64,000 nucleotides of DNA from Acetobacteroides hydrogenigenes. Its GTDB lineage: Bacteria > Bacteroidota > Bacteroidia > Bacteroidales > ZOR0009. The DNA lies in NCBI RefSeq assembly GCF_004340205.1, contig NZ_SLWB01000004.1, forward strand, positions 186,001 through 250,000, written 5' to 3'. This document shows positions 62,862 through 64,000 of the stretch, piece after piece; the stretch's first letter is position 1; the number at the start of each line of letters is the position of its first letter. A program made the translations under genes and the position numbers. The notes under the pieces are model-generated. The model did not search any database, was not told where the DNA came from, and was given only the letters and a program-made list of their open reading frames with translations.

Positions 62862-62887
62862 GGAAACCATATAAAATAGACGGATTT

Positions 62888-64000
62888 ATGCCAAATTTAT
62901 CAGAAAAAGCAAGGGTTATGCCTTCCTCTCCAATAAGGAAGCTTGTACCTTTTGCTGATGCTGCCAAAAAAAGGGGCGTTAAGGTTTACCACCTTAACAT
63001 TGGTCAACCCGACATTCCTACCCCTCAAGTTGCTCTTGATGCAATAAAGAACCTAAGCGAAACGGTTATCGAGTACACCCACTCGGCCGGTAACGAGTCG
63101 TATCGTAAAGGCTTAGCAGAATACTACCAGAACCTAGGAATAGACATATCGTCAAGCGATATGATTATTACAACTGGGGGTTCGGAGGCCATTACAATTG
63201 CCTTTGGGGCTTGCCTCAACCCTGGCGAAGAAGTAATCATTCCTGAGCCATTCTACGCCAACTACAACTCGTTTGCCATACAAACAGGCGTAGAGGTTAA
63301 GCCTATTACATCGTCCATCAGCAATGATTTTGGGTTGCCTCCAATTGCGGAGTTTGAGAAGCTTATTACGCCCAAAACCAAAGGAATCGTTATCTGCAAT
63401 CCGAACAACCCTACCGGCTACCTCTACTCGGAAAAAGAGCTAGAAACGCTTGCCACCATCGTAAAAAAGTACGACCTGTACCTTTTTGCTGATGAGGTAT
63501 ACCGAGAATTCTGCTACGATGGACATAGCCACCACTCTTGCCTAAGCCTGAAGGGTATCGAGCAGAATGTGGTGCTCTTCGATTCGGTTTCGAAACGCTA
63601 CAGCATGTGCGGGGCACGTGTAGGAGCGCTAATTTCGCGCAACCGTGATGTTATCACAGCATGCCTCAAGTTTGCACAAGCTCGCCTATGTCCTCCTGCG
63701 CTGGGTCAAATAGCCTCGGAAGCAGCCCTAAAGACTTCAAAAGAGTACTTTGATGGGGTTTACAACGAGTATATTGAGCGCCGTAACTTTATGGTAAAGG
63801 CCCTAAACGAAATGGAGGGTGTTTACTGTCCTACGCCAAAGGGAGCTTTCTACACCGTTGTTAAGCTGCCAATCGACGATTCCGATAAGTTTGCCCAGTG
63901 GCTACTTGAATCGTTCGAGCACAAGGGACAGACCGTGATGGTAGCACCAGCAACCGGATTCTATGCCACCAAGGGACTAGGGAAAAACGAAGTACGTATC
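62888..64000 (+). CDS. Pyridoxal-phosphate aminotransferase class I/II (truncated by window edge)
   Basis: The first 371 codons of a PLP aminotransferase, reading open to the window end. The start is ATG 62888 (MPNLSEKARVMPSSPIRKL). Active-site features are LNIGQPDIPTP at about 36-46, TTGGSEAI at 95-102, NPNNPTGYLY at 171-180, FADEVYREF around 200 and the Schiff-base lysine K236 in DSVSKRYSMCGARVG. It is of the aspartate/aromatic aminotransferase fold type I; the amino acid substrate cannot be told. It follows the DUF1573 gene by 26 nt. Only the extreme C-terminus is missing. Confidence 0.92.
   Translation, partial: MPNLSEKARVMPSSPIRKLVPFADAAKKRGVKVYHLNIGQPDIPTPQVALDAIKNLSETVIEYTHSAGNESYRKGLAEYYQNLGIDISSSDMIITTGGSEAITIAFGACLNPGEEVIIPEPFYANYNSFAIQTGVEVKPITSSISNDFGLPPIAEFEKLITPKTKGIVICNPNNPTGYLYSEKELETLATIVKKYDLYLFADEVYREFCYDGHSHHSCLSLKGIEQNVVLFDSVSKRYSMCGARVGALISRNRDVITACLKFAQARLCPPALGQIASEAALKTSKEYFDGVYNEYIERRNFMVKALNEMEGVYCPTPKGAFYTVVKLPIDDSDKFAQWLLESFEHKGQTVMVAPATGFYATKGLGKNEVRI

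Overview
This window looks like chromosomal DNA from a member of the Bacteroidota, most likely order Bacteroidales. The reasons are three SusC/SusD outer-membrane pairs, a fused SecDF, type III glutamine synthetase, the long Bacteroidales-type PurM, a PorE-like OmpA protein, a DUF4105 protein, a serine-type sulfatase, and repeated matches to the Bacteroidota -7 promoter box TAnnTTTG in place of Shine-Dalgarno signals. I cannot place it below order from the sequence alone. The -7 boxes listed are motif matches. I used several of them to choose between alternative start codons.

Layout. 1-5 kb: a partial M20 peptidase, a DUF3109 protein, the complete three-gene AmmeMemoRadiSam set (amrA, amrS, amrB), a LUD-domain protein and a secreted HExxH protein. 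5.6-12 kb: purM, an NAD(P)-binding reductase-like protein, a 42-bp tandem array, a sulfatase, a FetAB-like ABC exporter and a CAP-domain protein. 12-16.6 kb: an AT-richer surface-glycan island with GT4, GT2, GT10 (fucosyltransferase-like) and CDP-glycerol-transferase-like genes. 16.8-25.3 kb: gpmI, a single-strand transposase (RAYT/IS200-like) flanked by hairpin-rich repeat modules, a second 42-bp tandem array, a CAP lipoprotein, glnN and an AlaX-like editing protein. 25.5-32.3 kb: a candidate small RNA, DUF4105, a PorE-like protein, an M48 lipoprotein, two tRNA-Phe genes, an M16 peptidase and an O-methyltransferase. 32.8-37.1 kb: an ECF sigma factor, a small cysteine-tailed protein, tRNA-Leu, tRNA-Gly and mutS. 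37.6-56.2 kb: three consecutive SusC/SusD loci with nearly identical leaders and signal peptides, an intact FN3-like gene and a decayed copy of it. 56.3-64 kb: trmN6, a GxxExxY protein, a TIGR02757 protein, a LolD-like ATPase, secDF, a DUF1573 protein and a partial aminotransferase.

How the genes work together. The SusC/SusD pairs are TonB-dependent uptake systems for large substrates. No glycan-degrading enzyme lies beside them, so the substrates cannot be named and could be peptides. The glycosyltransferase island probably decorates a surface polysaccharide. SecDF, the LolD-like ATPase and the PorE-like protein serve envelope biogenesis.

The least explained signals are non-coding. Tandem arrays recur with periods of 7, 21 and 42 bp. 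The 21- and 42-bp units each contain a dyad, and the 7-bp arrays abut the 5' ends of DUF3109, amrS and fetA. There is also a hairpin-rich element in three related arms around the transposase, and a structured small-RNA candidate at about 25.5 kb. The AmmeMemoRadiSam operon is a known gene set with, to my knowledge, no settled bacterial function.
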